A stretch of DNA of 64,000 nt from the NCBI RefSeq assembly GCF_000959725.1, contig NZ_CP009323.1, positions 682,001 to 746,000 of the forward strand, read 5' to 3'. Positions 1 through 10,472 of the stretch are shown piece by piece. This stretch comes from Burkholderia gladioli (GTDB taxonomy: Bacteria; Pseudomonadota; Gammaproteobacteria; Burkholderiales; Burkholderiaceae). The notes under the pieces are model-generated. The model was not told the origin of the DNA, did no database searches, and saw only the letters and a program-made list of their open reading frames with translations. Positions within the stretch are counted from its first letter, which is position 1. Every line of letters starts with the position of its first letter. The translations under genes were made by a program, and so were the position numbers.

Positions 1-888
1 CGCGAGCGCGCGCGGATTGACGTGATCGAAGGCCAGCGTGGCGCGCGTGAGCGGCACCGCGCCGAACGGCGCGGCCTCCACATGGGCGCGCCCGGCCAGC
101 TTCATCCCGGAAGCGTCGAGGTCGAGCACCAGCGCCTCGAGCGAGCCCGACAGCGTGGCATGCGCGTCGACCTGCTCGTTCGACACCTTGCCCGAATAAC
201 CGGCCGTGCCGGCGATCGCGAACGGGCGCGCGCCGTCGAGCCGCACATCGGCCGTCAGCGCGCCGAACGGCGTATCGAGCCGCTCCAGCGTGAGCGCGTG
301 ATGGCGTCGATCGCTCTGGCCGTGCGCGAGCAGTTTCGTCAGCTCGGTGGTCGAGCCCGCCTCGTGGATGCGCAGCGTATCGAAGCGCAGCTCGCGCAGC
401 GTCAGTTGCAACGGAAGATCGAGATTCTCCGGCAGCGTGGTGGGCGTGGTCTCGGACGGCGACGGCACGACCGTCACGTCGATGGTGCCGGCGCGCAGGT
501 AGTCGAGCGTGAAGCGCAGCGGCGCGCGCGTGAGCGCCCAGCGCCCTTCCACATGGTCGATCCGCACCTCGGTGCCCTTGCCGCCGGGGGGAACCCAGGC
601 CAGCTTCGAGATCCTCACGCCCTCGGCCAGCGAACCGCCCTCCAGCGTGCCCGAGAGCCGCCCGCCCAACACCGCCACGGCCGCCTGCCAGGCCAGCCGC
701 GTGCCGCGCTCGGTCATCACCGCCGCGGCCAGCGCGCCGGCCAGCAGCACCACCACCAGCAGCAGCACGCCGGCGCTCCAGGCCAGCGCGCGGCCGAGCC
801 GGCGCGGCCGGCGCGGCGGCGGCTGGCGGGGCTCGTCTCGCGGCGGCGGCGCGTCGTTCGGCGGTGGCGGGGAATCGTGCTTGGTCAT
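1..888 (-). CDS. tamB: Translocation and assembly module subunit TamB (N-terminal part, runs off the window)
   Basis: The frame is open from the ATG at 888 to the window edge, so only about 296 N-terminal residues are present. The protein begins with a charged, proline/arginine-rich cytoplasmic stretch, then one hydrophobic segment (about residues 38-58, rich in Leu/Val/Ala) that would anchor it in the inner membrane, then beta-rich periplasmic sequence of the DUF490/AsmA-like type. TamB works with the outer-membrane protein TamA in outer-membrane protein insertion or lipid transport. The identification rests on this architecture and on its place directly after tamA, 22 bases downstream on the same strand, the usual tamA-tamB operon order. 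The C-terminal DUF490 domain lies outside the window. Confidence 0.85.
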   Translation of the reverse strand, partial: MTKHDSPPPPNDAPPPRDEPRQPPPRRPRRLGRALAWSAGVLLLVVVLLAGALAAAVMTERGTRLAWQAAVAVLGGRLSGTLEGGSLAEGVRISKLAWVPPGGKGTEVRIDHVEGRWALTRAPLRFTLDYLRAGTIDVTVVPSPSETTPTTLPENLDLPLQLTLRELRFDTLRIHEAGSTTELTKLLAHGQSDRRHHALTLERLDTPFGALTADVRLDGARPFAIAGTAGYSGKVSNEQVDAHATLSGSLEALVLDLDASGMKLAGRAHVEAAPFGAVPLTRATLAFDHVNPRALA

Positions 889-910
889 GCTGGAATCCGG
901 AAAACCCTCG

Positions 911-2710
911 TCAGAATGCGATGCCGAGCGTCAGGTAGGGACGCACGCTGCGATTGCGCAGGCCATAGGCGAGGTCGACATTGACCGGCCCGACCGGGCT
1001 GCGCCAGCGCGCGCCGAGCCCGACGCCCGGATAGAACACCCGCTCGCCCCAGGCATCGGTGGCGGTGCCGACATCGAAGAAGGTCGCCGCGCCCCAGTCG
1101 TGGTTGAACCAGTGCTGGTATTCGGCGGTGCCCGTCATCAGGTACTTGGTCGGCAGCACCGAGCCGTCCACGCTGTTGCCGATGCTCTGGTAGCCGTAGC
1201 CGCGCACCGAGTTCGAGCCGCCCGCGCGGAACAGCAGCGAGGCCGGGATGCCGGCCGAGCCGCCGCTGGTGAACACGCCGCCCAGCTCGGCACGGAAGAA
1301 GATCAGGTCGCGCTTGCCGATCGGGATGTACTGCTGGCCGCGCGCGTAACCGCGGATGAAGCTCTGGTCGGTCAGCACGCCCTTCACGGCGAAGCCGGCC
1401 TCGGCGTGGATCAGGTTGCCCGAGCGCGGGAACAGCGGATCGTCGACGTTGCGCCGCGTCCAGGACCATTGCGGCACCAGCGCGCGGCTGGTGGTCGGGC
1501 CGGCGCCGTTCTGGTCCAGCCGGTCCTGGTAGAACATGATCGAGTAGGAATAGTCGATGTTCTGGCTGGTCTTGGTGCGCTGCAGGCCCAGGCGCGCGCT
1601 GTAGATGCGCACGTCCGACACGTTGGTGTTGGTGTACGAGGCCAGCGCGCTGTTGGTCCAGCCGTGCGGGCTCGGCGGCATCGAGAGCTGGACCTGCCCG
1701 TATTGCTGGATCTGGTCGATGCGCCCCGACACCTGCAGCGGCCAGGCCGCGCCGAAGGTGTCGAGATAGGTATAGGAGCCCTGGACATGCGGCCCGGTAT
1801 CGGTCGCGTAGCCGACCCCGCCGCGCACGCTGTTGTAGGGATACTCGCTGACCTTCACGTGGACCGGCGTGTCCTCGGGCTTGCTGGTGTCGTCGCCGAC
1901 GTCGATCGCCACGCTCGCGTAATACGGCGTGTTCTGCAACTGGCGCTGCAGCTCGTTGATGCGCTGCACGTCGTAGATCTCGCCCACGCCGAGCGGGTTG
2001 ACGTTGGTGACGATCTTCTCGGGATAACGCCGCACGCCCGACACGTCGAGCGCGCCCATCGTGAAGGTCGGCCCGCTGTCGAAGCTCACCGCGAGCTTCG
2101 CGGTGCGCGTGCGCGGATCGATGCGCGCCTGCGAGCTGACGATCTTCGCGCCCAGGTAGCGATATGACTGCAGTTGCTTGAGCGCGGCATTCTTGGCGCC
2201 GTCCCAGCCCGACTGCGTGAAGGCATCGCCCTCGTGCAGCGAGAAGGCCAGCCGCGCCGCGGTTTCCTGCTTCGGGTCCTCGGTGCCGACGGGGCCCTTG
2301 AACTGCAGGTCGACGCCGGCCACGTCGGTCTGCGGGCCCGGGTCCACCTTGACCGTCACCGAACGCTTGCCGTCGCGGTTGCGCACGTCGGTCGAGACCA
2401 CCGGCGAGAAATAACCCTCGGTGGCGGTCAGGTCGCGCACCTGCTGGGGCGTGGCGGTAATCAGGAACTCGAACTGGTCGTCGGAGATGTCGTCGCGCTT
2501 GGCGAAGCGCGAGACGTCGAGGTGCTGCTCGAGCAGCTTGCGCACCGAGCGCGGCGCGTCGATATCGACGCTGTACTTGGCCCAGGCCGGCAGCGCGATG
2601 CTGGCCGCCAGGCAGCCGCCCAGCGTCAGGCGGACCAGGCGCGGCAGCAACGGGAAGCGGGAAGACGGCGACGGCGCCTGGCCGGCGGAACTCGCCTGGC
2701 TGGCAGGCAT
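911..2710 (-). CDS. tamA: Autotransporter assembly complex protein TamA (Omp85 family)
   Basis: About 599 residues with this start, close to the family length. A hydrophobic signal-like segment ending in ALPAWA lies near residues 25-42. POTRA-like repeats follow (for example around GPTFTMGALDVSGVRRYPEK), and the C-terminal half is an Omp85/surface-antigen beta-barrel containing GGSNSVRGYGYQSIGN and ending in Phe, typical of outer-membrane barrels. TamA is the outer-membrane partner of TamB, encoded next. The open frame runs upstream to 3184. I chose the ATG at 2710 because it puts the signal peptide near the N terminus; ATG 2854 is a longer alternative. The start is uncertain, the family assignment is not. 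Confidence 0.88.
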   Translation of the reverse strand: MPASQASSAGQAPSPSSRFPLLPRLVRLTLGGCLAASIALPAWAKYSVDIDAPRSVRKLLEQHLDVSRFAKRDDISDDQFEFLITATPQQVRDLTATEGYFSPVVSTDVRNRDGKRSVTVKVDPGPQTDVAGVDLQFKGPVGTEDPKQETAARLAFSLHEGDAFTQSGWDGAKNAALKQLQSYRYLGAKIVSSQARIDPRTRTAKLAVSFDSGPTFTMGALDVSGVRRYPEKIVTNVNPLGVGEIYDVQRINELQRQLQNTPYYASVAIDVGDDTSKPEDTPVHVKVSEYPYNSVRGGVGYATDTGPHVQGSYTYLDTFGAAWPLQVSGRIDQIQQYGQVQLSMPPSPHGWTNSALASYTNTNVSDVRIYSARLGLQRTKTSQNIDYSYSIMFYQDRLDQNGAGPTTSRALVPQWSWTRRNVDDPLFPRSGNLIHAEAGFAVKGVLTDQSFIRGYARGQQYIPIGKRDLIFFRAELGGVFTSGGSAGIPASLLFRAGGSNSVRGYGYQSIGNSVDGSVLPTKYLMTGTAEYQHWFNHDWGAATFFDVGTATDAWGERVFYPGVGLGARWRSPVGPVNVDLAYGLRNRSVRPYLTLGIAF

Positions 2711-3029
2711 CGCCTTGCTGGAAACGATCGCCTCGGCGCCCGGGATCGCCTTGCGGCGGGCACGACGCGCATCGGGTGGAATGGCCAGCCCTGTCAAATA
2801 CCGCCCCCTCGGAAATTGATCGGATGAAAAAACCACATTTGACCACAGCGACATGGCGCCACAGAGGCCAAAGCTTGAAAGATCTTCAAAAGCACGCGTG
2901 CAGATACACACCGCGGGCATTCGACGCGCCTGAACGCCGGCTGTTCCCCGCGATGCGGTAAAATCCCGCCATCCCCAACCCGGGCGGCGGCGCCAAGCGC
3001 GCACCGGCCCGTCTCGAACGGAACCCACC
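2711..3029. other. Divergent intergenic region tamA / DUF3460
   Basis: No gene is supported here. It lies between the leftward tamA and the rightward DUF3460-scpA pair. A TAAAAT hexamer at 2959-2964 is a candidate -10 element for the rightward transcript. If the longer tamA start (2854) is real, half of this region would be coding. Confidence 0.5.
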
Positions 3030-3218
3030 ATGTCGTACACGTCCGACGTCACGCAATTTCTGAACCAGCTCAAGCAACAGAAGCCGACGCTGGAAGACGA
3101 GCAGCGCAAGGGCCGCGCCCTGCTGTGGGACAAGCAGCCGATCGACCTCGACGAGCGTTCGGAGCAGCAGCAATCGCGCGTCAAGCAGACCTCCTACGTC
3201 TACTACCAGAACTTCTGA
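3030..3218 (+). CDS. DUF3460 family small protein
   Basis: A 62-residue, highly charged, soluble protein beginning MSYTSDVTQFLNQLKQ and ending in an aromatic tail (SYVYYQNF). It matches my recollection of the DUF3460 family, small betaproteobacterial proteins of unknown function found next to scpA. No signal peptide or membrane segment is seen. The stop is 4 bases before the scpA start, so the two are almost certainly co-transcribed. The function is unknown. Confidence 0.8.
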   Translation: MSYTSDVTQFLNQLKQQKPTLEDEQRKGRALLWDKQPIDLDERSEQQQSRVKQTSYVYYQNF

Positions 3219-3222
3219 TCCC

Positions 3223-4092
3223 GTGAGCGCCGCCGACGAGGCCGCCGCCCCGCCCGAGGACGCGCTCACCGCGCGTGCCGGCGCCGATTCGACGCCCGAC
3301 ACGGTGGACGGCGTCGCCGCCTTCGCGCGCCTGTACGGCGAGCCGCTGTTCAAGCTGCCGCAGGATCTCTACATCCCGCCCGACGCGCTCGAGGTCTTCC
3401 TGGAGACCTTCGAGGGCCCGCTGGACCTGCTGCTGTACCTGATCCGCAAGCAGAACTTCAACGTGCTCGACATCCCGATGGCCGAGGTCACCGCCCAGTA
3501 CCTCGGCTACGTCGACCAGATCCGCGAGTCGAACCTGGAGCTGGCGGCCGAGTACCTGCTGATGGCGGCGATGCTCATCGAGATCAAGTCGCGCATGCTG
3601 CTGCCGGTCAAGAAGGCCGACACCGGCGAGGAAGCCGAGGATCCGCGCGCCGAGCTGGTGCGCCGCCTGCTCGAATACGAGCAGATGAAGCTGGCCGCGC
3701 AGCGGCTCGACCAACTGCCGCAGCTCGGCCGCGACTTCCTGCGCGCCGAGGTCTACATCGAGCAGAGCATCACCCCGCGCTTCCCGGACGTCGATTCCGA
3801 CGACCTGCGCGCGGCCTGGGCCGACGTGCTCAAGCGCGCCAAGCTGGTTCAGCATCACAAGATCTCGCGCGAGGAGCTGTCGGTGCGCGAGCACATGAGC
3901 CTGATCCTGCGGCAGTTGCAGAACGTGCGCTTCATGGAGTTCGCCGAGCTGTTCGACACCTCGCGCGGCGTGCCGGTGGTGGTGGTCAACTTCATCGCCA
4001 TGCTCGAGCTGGCGCGCGAATCGCTGATCGAGATCACCCAGCCCGAGCCCTTCGCGCCGATCTACGTGCGCCTGGCCTACCTGCCGGCCTGA
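3223..4092 (+). CDS. scpA: Segregation and condensation protein A
   Basis: 289 residues starting at GTG 3223. The core carries the ScpA signature LETFEGPLDLLLYLIRKQNFNVLDI (residues about 60-85, given in two parts: LETFEGPLDLLLYLIRKQ then NFNVLDI), followed by the conserved helical region with AEYLLMAAMLIEIKSRMLLP. ScpA is the kleisin that bridges the SMC ATPase heads together with ScpB in the bacterial condensin complex. The GTG start sits 4 bases after the DUF3460 stop. The N terminus has a variable acidic/alanine-rich extension of about 40 residues before the conserved core. No scpB is seen nearby; downstream is panC. Confidence 0.93.
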   Translation: MSAADEAAAPPEDALTARAGADSTPDTVDGVAAFARLYGEPLFKLPQDLYIPPDALEVFLETFEGPLDLLLYLIRKQNFNVLDIPMAEVTAQYLGYVDQIRESNLELAAEYLLMAAMLIEIKSRMLLPVKKADTGEEAEDPRAELVRRLLEYEQMKLAAQRLDQLPQLGRDFLRAEVYIEQSITPRFPDVDSDDLRAAWADVLKRAKLVQHHKISREELSVREHMSLILRQLQNVRFMEFAELFDTSRGVPVVVVNFIAMLELARESLIEITQPEPFAPIYVRLAYLPA

Positions 4093-5211
<1,119 letters not shown>

Positions 5212-5254
5212 CGGCCCGCCGTCGCGCTTCCGCCTCACCGCATCAGGACACACC

Positions 5255-5641
5255 ATGCAGCGCCACATGCTGAAATCGAAGATCCACCGCGCCACGGTCA
5301 CGCACTGCGAGCTTCACTACGAAGGCTCCTGCGCGATCGACGAGGACCTGCTCGAAGCCTCGAACATCGTCGAGAACGAGCGGATCGACATCTGGAACAT
5401 CAACAACGGCGAGCGTTTCTCGACCTACGCGATCAAGGGCGAGCGCGGCAGCGGCATGATCTCGCTGAACGGCTCGGCGGCGCGGCGCGCGCAGCTCGGC
5501 GACCTGGTGATCATCGCCGCGTTCGCGGTGGTCGACGAGGCCGACCTGAAGTCCGGCTGGAAGCCGGACCTGGTGTTCGTCGACGAGCACAACAGGATGA
5601 AGGGCAGCCGCGACCACGTGCCGACCCAGAGCTGGACCTGA
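5255..5641 (+). CDS. panD: Aspartate 1-decarboxylase (pyruvoyl enzyme precursor)
   Basis: 128 residues. PanD decarboxylates aspartate to beta-alanine for PanC. The precursor cleaves itself at a Gly-Ser bond; here Gly24-Ser25 in HYEGSCAID, which leaves the pyruvoyl group on the new N terminus of the alpha chain. The [20 protein letters not shown] motif that closes the active site is present around residues 72-92. It is the second gene of panCD and is followed at once by a strong intrinsic terminator. Confidence 0.96.
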   Translation: MQRHMLKSKIHRATVTHCELHYEGSCAIDEDLLEASNIVENERIDIWNINNGERFSTYAIKGERGSGMISLNGSAARRAQLGDLVIIAAFAVVDEADLKSGWKPDLVFVDEHNRMKGSRDHVPTQSWT

Positions 5642-5672
5642 GCGCCGCGCCGTTCGCGGCCGCCGGCAGCGG

Positions 5673-5709
5673 AAACCCGCCGTTCGCGAGAACGGCGGGT
5701 TTCGTTTTT
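5673..5709 (+). terminator. Intrinsic terminator after panD
   Basis: A perfect 13-base inverted repeat (AAACCCGCCGTTC paired with GAACGGCGGGTTT) with a four-base GCGA loop is followed by CGTTTTT. It closes the panCD transcript and stands 18 bases before the end of the convergent ParA gene. Confidence 0.9.
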
Positions 5710-5726
5710 GATGCCCCGCCCCAGGC

Positions 5727-6368
5727 TCAGTCGGCCTTGCCCGGCCTGGCCTGCGCCCAGTCGACGATCGACTGCCACTGCTCGAGATCCTTCTCGACGC
5801 GGCTGCGGGCGACATCCCACAAGGTCAGGCCGTGCGCGGCCACCTGCACGTAGTTCTGCGTGTCGCGCAGGTAGCCGAGCACCGGCAGCTCGAGCCCCTC
5901 GACGAAGCGCTGCAACTGCTCGGCCGAGCGCGTGCGCGCATCGACGCGCATGCCGACGATGCCGACCTGCACCGCCCCCTTGCGCACCGCCTTCTCGGCG
6001 GCCAGCCGCTCGAGGAATTGCTGGGTGGCGAGGATATCGAACATCGAGGGCTGGAGCGGCACGATCACCTTGTCGGCCAGGTCGAGCGCGAGGTCGAGCC
6101 GGTTGCCGTGCAGCCCGGCCGGCGTGTCGATCACCGCGTATTCGAGGCCGCGCGGCGGCTTGGCCGGCGCGTTCGGGTCGAGCGCCCAGGCCTCGATGAC
6201 CGGCAGCGTGGCGGGCCGCAGCGCGAGCCAGCCGTGCGAGGACTGCTGCCGGTCCAGGTCGGCCAGCGCCACCCAGGCGCCCTGCGCCGCGAAATACCCG
6301 GCCAGATTGGTGGACAGCGTGCTCTTGCCGACGCCGCCCTTCGGATTTGCCACCACGATCACCGTCAT
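5727..6368 (-). CDS. ParA/MipZ-like P-loop ATPase
   Basis: 213 residues from the ATG at 6368, preceded by a GGGGGTG Shine-Dalgarno stretch. It has the deviant Walker A of ParA proteins, NPKGGVGKST (residues 8-17, with the signature Lys10), Walker A' in VALADLDRQQSS, and the Walker B-like YAVIDTPAG. It is a short ParA without an N-terminal HTH and has no parB neighbour, so a role in positioning some cellular cargo is more likely than plasmid-type partition. The cargo cannot be told from context. It converges with panCD. Confidence 0.85.
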   Translation of the reverse strand: MTVIVVANPKGGVGKSTLSTNLAGYFAAQGAWVALADLDRQQSSHGWLALRPATLPVIEAWALDPNAPAKPPRGLEYAVIDTPAGLHGNRLDLALDLADKVIVPLQPSMFDILATQQFLERLAAEKAVRKGAVQVGIVGMRVDARTRSAEQLQRFVEGLELPVLGYLRDTQNYVQVAAHGLTLWDVARSRVEKDLEQWQSIVDWAQARPGKAD

Positions 6369-6772
6369 GTACACCCCCGGAAAGCCGCGCGGCGCCGGTC
6401 GGCGGCGCCACGGAAAGTTGCGGATACAGGGAGCGATGATATCGGCAAAATGCCCCGCCCCGGAACGGGGCAGGCGCGATCACGGCCGGATGGGCGGGTA
6501 TCGCCGCGTCGTGCCGGCTAGGGGGGCCCGGCTGGACGGATCGGTCGGCGGGAGAAACCGGGCCAGCGTCGTGGCCGGTGGCCGGAAGCGGGCCTGGCGC
6601 CGGGTTCCGGCCGTCGACGGCGCCGAGCCGGTGACAGCCGGAACCGGCGCCGGTGCGTGGCGGCGCGGCAGGCGCGGCCCGCTCAAAGGCCGCGTTGCGC
6701 GCAGGGGTATCGACGGCAGGAAACGGGCGGTGGCGATACCGCCGCGGCGATCGCCCGCCCCTCGTCGCCTGC
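6369..6772. other. Intergenic region without a recognised gene
   Basis: About 400 bases of very GC-rich sequence between the ParA gene start and the doxX stop. Open frames here are short and look like GC-driven artefacts. I see no RNA gene, repeat or clear terminator. Confidence 0.5.
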
Positions 6773-7201
6773 TCAGGCCGCGCGCTGCACGCCGGCCTTG
6801 GCCGCCGCGCGGTTGCCGCCGAGCGCATAGGCGCCCGCGCCGACCAGCGCCTGCACCGCCAGCGCGGCCGCCCAGAAGGCCGGATATTCCCAGCCGCCAT
6901 GCGGCGAATCGAAGCCGAAGCCGTTCGGGAAATGCGTGTGCACCACGCCGAGCATGAACACCAGCAGCACCAGGGAGACGACCCGGACCTGAATCCCGCC
7001 CAGCAGCGCGAGGCCGCCGACCAACTCCACGGCGATCGTCACATAGGCGAGCCAGCCCGGCAGGCCGATCGAGACGAAGAACTGCACGGTGCCCGGCAGG
7101 GTGAAGACGAAGAGCTTCTGGCCGACGTGGATCAGGTACAGCACGCCGAGCACCAAGCGCAGCAAGGTGGCGCCGAGTTCGGCGGAGCGATTCGGGTTCA
7201 T
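6773..7201 (-). CDS. DoxX family membrane protein
   Basis: 142 residues starting at ATG 7201, chosen because GGAG lies just upstream (an in-frame ATG at 7213 would destroy that spacing). Four hydrophobic segments are visible, and the first half carries the DoxX-type sequence LGATLLRLVLGVLYLIHVGQK. DoxX/SURF4-like proteins are small inner-membrane proteins linked to redox or thiol-stress complexes, but the role varies. It stands alone here, between a gene-poor stretch and cobQ. Confidence 0.83.
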   Translation of the reverse strand: MNPNRSAELGATLLRLVLGVLYLIHVGQKLFVFTLPGTVQFFVSIGLPGWLAYVTIAVELVGGLALLGGIQVRVVSLVLLVFMLGVVHTHFPNGFGFDSPHGGWEYPAFWAAALAVQALVGAGAYALGGNRAAAKAGVQRAA

Positions 7202-7305
7202 GGCGGACTCCATCGAGAAAGGGAATGGAGCGAACTCTATTCGAAGCGTTTTCGCCGATAAATCTCCGGATCGGATTACATTACTTCCCAAAAAGAACGA
7301 ATCGA

Positions 7306-8805
7306 TCAGGCGAAACTGCCGAACATGCGTTCCAGATCGAGATGCGCGGCGAAGGTATCGGCAAGCCGCTCGATCGAGGCCTCGCGCAGCGCCGCCCAGT
7401 CGACCGCCTCGGCCCGGTCCAGCCCGGCCCATTCGAGCAGCGCGGCACAGGCGCCGGGCGCGTCGAACAGGCCATGCAGGTAGGTGGCCAGCATCTGCCC
7501 GTCCTCGGAGATGGCGCCGTCGGGCCGCTCGCCTTCCGGCCCGTCCAGCCGCAGCGCCGGCCGCGCCAGCGCCGGGCCCCGCGTCTCGCCCATGTGGATC
7601 TCGTAGCCGCTCACGGTCGCGCCGTCTCCCCAGCCGAGCCGCCCGCCCGCGTTGACCAGCGTCTTCTCGGGCCGCAGCTCGGTGTCGTAGTCGAGCAGGC
7701 CGAGCCCGGCCACGCGAGCCGGCGGCCCCTCGACACCATGCGGATCGTCGAGCCAGCGGCCCAGCATCTGCATGCCGCCGCAGATCCCGATCAGCTTGCC
7801 GCCGTAGCGCAGGTGGCGCTGGATCGCGCGATCCCAGCCATTGGCGCGCAGCCATTCGAGATCGCGCTGCACGCTCTTCGAGCCGGGCAGGATCACCAGG
7901 TCGGCGGGGGGGATCGGGCCGCTCTTCCAGTAAGAGAAATCGACGCGCGGATGCGCGCGCAGCGCGTCGTAGTCGGTGTGGTTGCTGATGCGCGGCACGG
8001 CCGGCACGACCACCCGCAGCACGCCGGCCGCGCGATCGCTGGCCTCGGTGCGCGCCAGGCTCGGCAGCATGTCCTCGGCGTCGAGCGCGAGTCCGTGCAG
8101 GTAGGGCAGCACGCCGAGCACCGGCTTGCCGGTTTGCGCCTCCAGCCAGTCGAGGCCGGGTTTCAGCAAGGCCGGATCGCCGCGGAAGCGGTTGATCACG
8201 AAGCCGCGCACGCGCACGCGCTCGCTCGGCGACAGGCAGGCCAGCGTGCCGAGCAGGTGCGCGAACACGCCGCCGCGATCGATGTCGGCGACCAGCACCA
8301 CCGGGCAGTCGACATGCTCGGCGAAACCCATGTTGGCGATGTCGCCCTCGCGCAGGTTGATCTCGGCCGGGCTGCCGGCGCCCTCGACGATCACCGCGTC
8401 GTAGGCGGCGCGCAAGCGTTCGTAGGATTGCAGCACGGCCTCGAAGGCCACCGGCTTGTAGGCGTGATAGGCCCGCGCATCGAGATTGCCGCGCGCGTGG
8501 CCGTGGATGATGACCTGCGCGCCGCGATCGCTGTTCGGCTTGAGCAGCACCGGGTTCAGGTCGGTATGCGCGGGGATGCCGGCGGCGATCGCCTGCAGCG
8601 CCTGGGCGCGGCCGATCTCGCCGCCGTCGATGGTCACCGCGCTGTTGAGCGCCATGTTCTGCGGCTTGAAGGGCGCCACGCGCGCGCCCGCGCGCCGCGC
8701 CAGCCGGCACAGCCCGGCCACCACGGTGCTCTTGCCGGCGTCGGAGGTGGTGCCCTGGATCATCAGCGTGCCGCGCAGCGAGGGCAGGCGATCGGAAACG
8801 GTCAT
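7306..8805 (-). CDS. cobQ: Cobyric acid synthase
   Basis: About 499 residues. CobQ amidates adenosylcobyrinic a,c-diamide at four side chains using glutamine and ATP. The N-terminal dethiobiotin-synthase-like domain opens with [19 protein letters not shown] (P loop) and has [10 protein letters not shown]. The C-terminal class I amidotransferase domain carries the nucleophile motif [10 protein letters not shown] and the late His in YLHGLFD. I chose ATG 8805; ATG 8817 (four residues longer) is equally possible because neither has a clear Shine-Dalgarno. It is divergent from cobU, 63 bases away, so the two share a promoter region. Confidence 0.93.
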   Translation of the reverse strand: MTVSDRLPSLRGTLMIQGTTSDAGKSTVVAGLCRLARRAGARVAPFKPQNMALNSAVTIDGGEIGRAQALQAIAAGIPAHTDLNPVLLKPNSDRGAQVIIHGHARGNLDARAYHAYKPVAFEAVLQSYERLRAAYDAVIVEGAGSPAEINLREGDIANMGFAEHVDCPVVLVADIDRGGVFAHLLGTLACLSPSERVRVRGFVINRFRGDPALLKPGLDWLEAQTGKPVLGVLPYLHGLALDAEDMLPSLARTEASDRAAGVLRVVVPAVPRISNHTDYDALRAHPRVDFSYWKSGPIPPADLVILPGSKSVQRDLEWLRANGWDRAIQRHLRYGGKLIGICGGMQMLGRWLDDPHGVEGPPARVAGLGLLDYDTELRPEKTLVNAGGRLGWGDGATVSGYEIHMGETRGPALARPALRLDGPEGERPDGAISEDGQMLATYLHGLFDAPGACAALLEWAGLDRAEAVDWAALREASIERLADTFAAHLDLERMFGSFA

Positions 8806-8868
8806 GGTGCGGGCCATCGGGCTGTATGGGGAAGGCCGCATTATCGCGCGCGCCGTTACAATCACGCG

Positions 8869-9429
8869 ATGACTTCGCACCACCTCACCTTCGTGCTCGG
8901 CGGCGCCCGCTCGGGCAAGAGCGCGCATGCCGAACGGCTGGCCGCCGCGAGCGGCCACGCCGTCACCTATGTCGCCACCGCGCGCGTGGTCGGCGACGCC
9001 GAATTCGATCGCCGCATCGCCCATCATCGCGCGCGCCGCCCGGCCGACTGGGCCCTGGTCGAGGCGCCCGAGGCGCTGGCCGAGGCGATCGCCGCGCTCG
9101 ACGATCCCGCCGCCTGCGTGCTGGTCGACTGCCTGACGCTGTGGCTCGCCGGCCTGCTCTGCCCGCCCGACGGCGCGGCCGTCGACGAGGCCACGCTCGC
9201 CGCGCGCGTGGCGACGCTGGAAGACGCGCTGCGCGCCTCGCGGGCCCAGGTGATCGTGGTCAGTAACGAGATCGGCCTGGGCGTGATCCCGCTCGGCGCC
9301 GAGACGCGTCGCTACGTCGACGAACTGGGCCGGCTCAACCAACGCATCGCAGCGCTGGCCACCCACGTCACGCTGGTGGTGGCGGGCCTGCCGATGCGCG
9401 TGAAAGCGCCCGGAGAACCGGCATGCTGA
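8869..9429 (+). CDS. cobU: Bifunctional adenosylcobinamide kinase / guanylyltransferase
   Basis: 186 residues. CobU phosphorylates adenosylcobinamide and transfers GMP to it, giving AdoCbi-GDP for CobS. The P loop [12 protein letters not shown] is near the N terminus (residues about 10-21), and the family motifs VTYVATARV and [12 protein letters not shown] are present. The stop overlaps the cbiB start by 7 bases, so translation is coupled. A TTACAAT-like -10 element lies at about 8856-8862, very close to the ATG. Confidence 0.94.
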   Translation: MTSHHLTFVLGGARSGKSAHAERLAAASGHAVTYVATARVVGDAEFDRRIAHHRARRPADWALVEAPEALAEAIAALDDPAACVLVDCLTLWLAGLLCPPDGAAVDEATLAARVATLEDALRASRAQVIVVSNEIGLGVIPLGAETRRYVDELGRLNQRIAALATHVTLVVAGLPMRVKAPGEPAC

Positions 9430-10367
9430 TGCTGTCACTGCCGGCGGTGGCGATCCTCGCGGTCGCGGCCTTCCTGGTCGACTGGCGCTTCGGCGAGCCG
9501 CGCCGCGGCCATCCCCTGGTCGCCTTCGGGCGCCTGGCCCAGGCCATCGAGGCGCGCCTGAACCACGGCCGGCTGGGCCGGCCGATCGGCGTGGCGGCCT
9601 GGTGCCTGGCGGTGCTGCCGCCGGTGCTGGCGGCCCTGCTGCTGCTCGCCCTGCTGCCCTGGCCGCTGGCCGCCGCCGTGCATGTCGCCCTGCTGTGGTT
9701 CGCGCTCGGCGCCAAGAGCCTGGCCGAGCATATCGCGCCGATCGGCGCCGCCCTCGCTCGCGGCGATCTCGCCGAGGCCCGCACGCTGACCGCGCGCATC
9801 GTCTCGCGCGACACGCGCGAGGCCGATGCCTCGGCGCTGTCGCGCGCGGCGGTCGAATCGGCACTGGAGAACGGCAACGACGCGATCTTCGGCGCGCTGT
9901 TCTGGTTCGCCATCGCGGGCGGCCCCGGCGCGCTGATGTTCCGGCTCGCCAACACGCTCGACGCGATGTGGGGCTATCGCACGCCGCGCCTGCTGCGCTT
10001 CGGCTGGGCCGCGGCGCGCATCGACGATGCGCTGAACTGGGTGCCGGCGCGGCTCACGGCCGCCAGCTACGCCCTGCTGGGCGACACCGCTAACGCCTGG
10101 CGCTGCTGGCGCAGCCAGGCGCGCCAATGGGACAGCCCCAATGCCGGGCCGGTGATGGCCGCCGGCGCCGGCAGCCTCAACGTGGTGCTGGGCGGCCCGG
10201 CCGTCTATCACGGCGAACTCGAGACGCGTCCCACGCTCGGCGCCGGCGAGCCGGCCTCGCCCGCCCACGTGCGCGCGGCGCTCTCGCTGGTGGCACGCAC
10301 CTCGATCCTCTGGCTCGCGCTGCTGCTGGCCGGCGCCGCGCTCTCGGTCGCCACCCGGCATGGCTGA
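9423..10367 (+). CDS. cbiB: Adenosylcobinamide-phosphate synthase (CbiB/CobD type)
   Basis: 314 residues, strongly hydrophobic with several membrane segments. The family's opening [18 protein letters not shown] and the later VSRDTREAD and [18 protein letters not shown] blocks are present. It attaches aminopropanol phosphate to adenosylcobyric acid in the inner membrane. It overlaps the end of cobU by 7 bases and belongs to the same rightward run. The gene is called cobD in the Pseudomonas naming and cbiB in Salmonella. Confidence 0.92.
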   Translation: MLMLSLPAVAILAVAAFLVDWRFGEPRRGHPLVAFGRLAQAIEARLNHGRLGRPIGVAAWCLAVLPPVLAALLLLALLPWPLAAAVHVALLWFALGAKSLAEHIAPIGAALARGDLAEARTLTARIVSRDTREADASALSRAAVESALENGNDAIFGALFWFAIAGGPGALMFRLANTLDAMWGYRTPRLLRFGWAAARIDDALNWVPARLTAASYALLGDTANAWRCWRSQARQWDSPNAGPVMAAGAGSLNVVLGGPAVYHGELETRPTLGAGEPASPAHVRAALSLVARTSILWLALLLAGAALSVATRHG

Positions 10368-10472
10368 GGCCCCGGCCCGCCGCCGGCCTCGCGCCGCGGC
10401 CCGCGCCACGTCCATCCCCTTTCCTCGATTCCGCGCGGCGGGCGATGTCGATCGCCCCGCCCGACCCGCCCC

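Noticed and set aside
22..2827. Several long plus-strand frames opposite tamA and tamB
   Set aside because: The minus-strand frames encode complete family motifs; the plus frames are composition artefacts.
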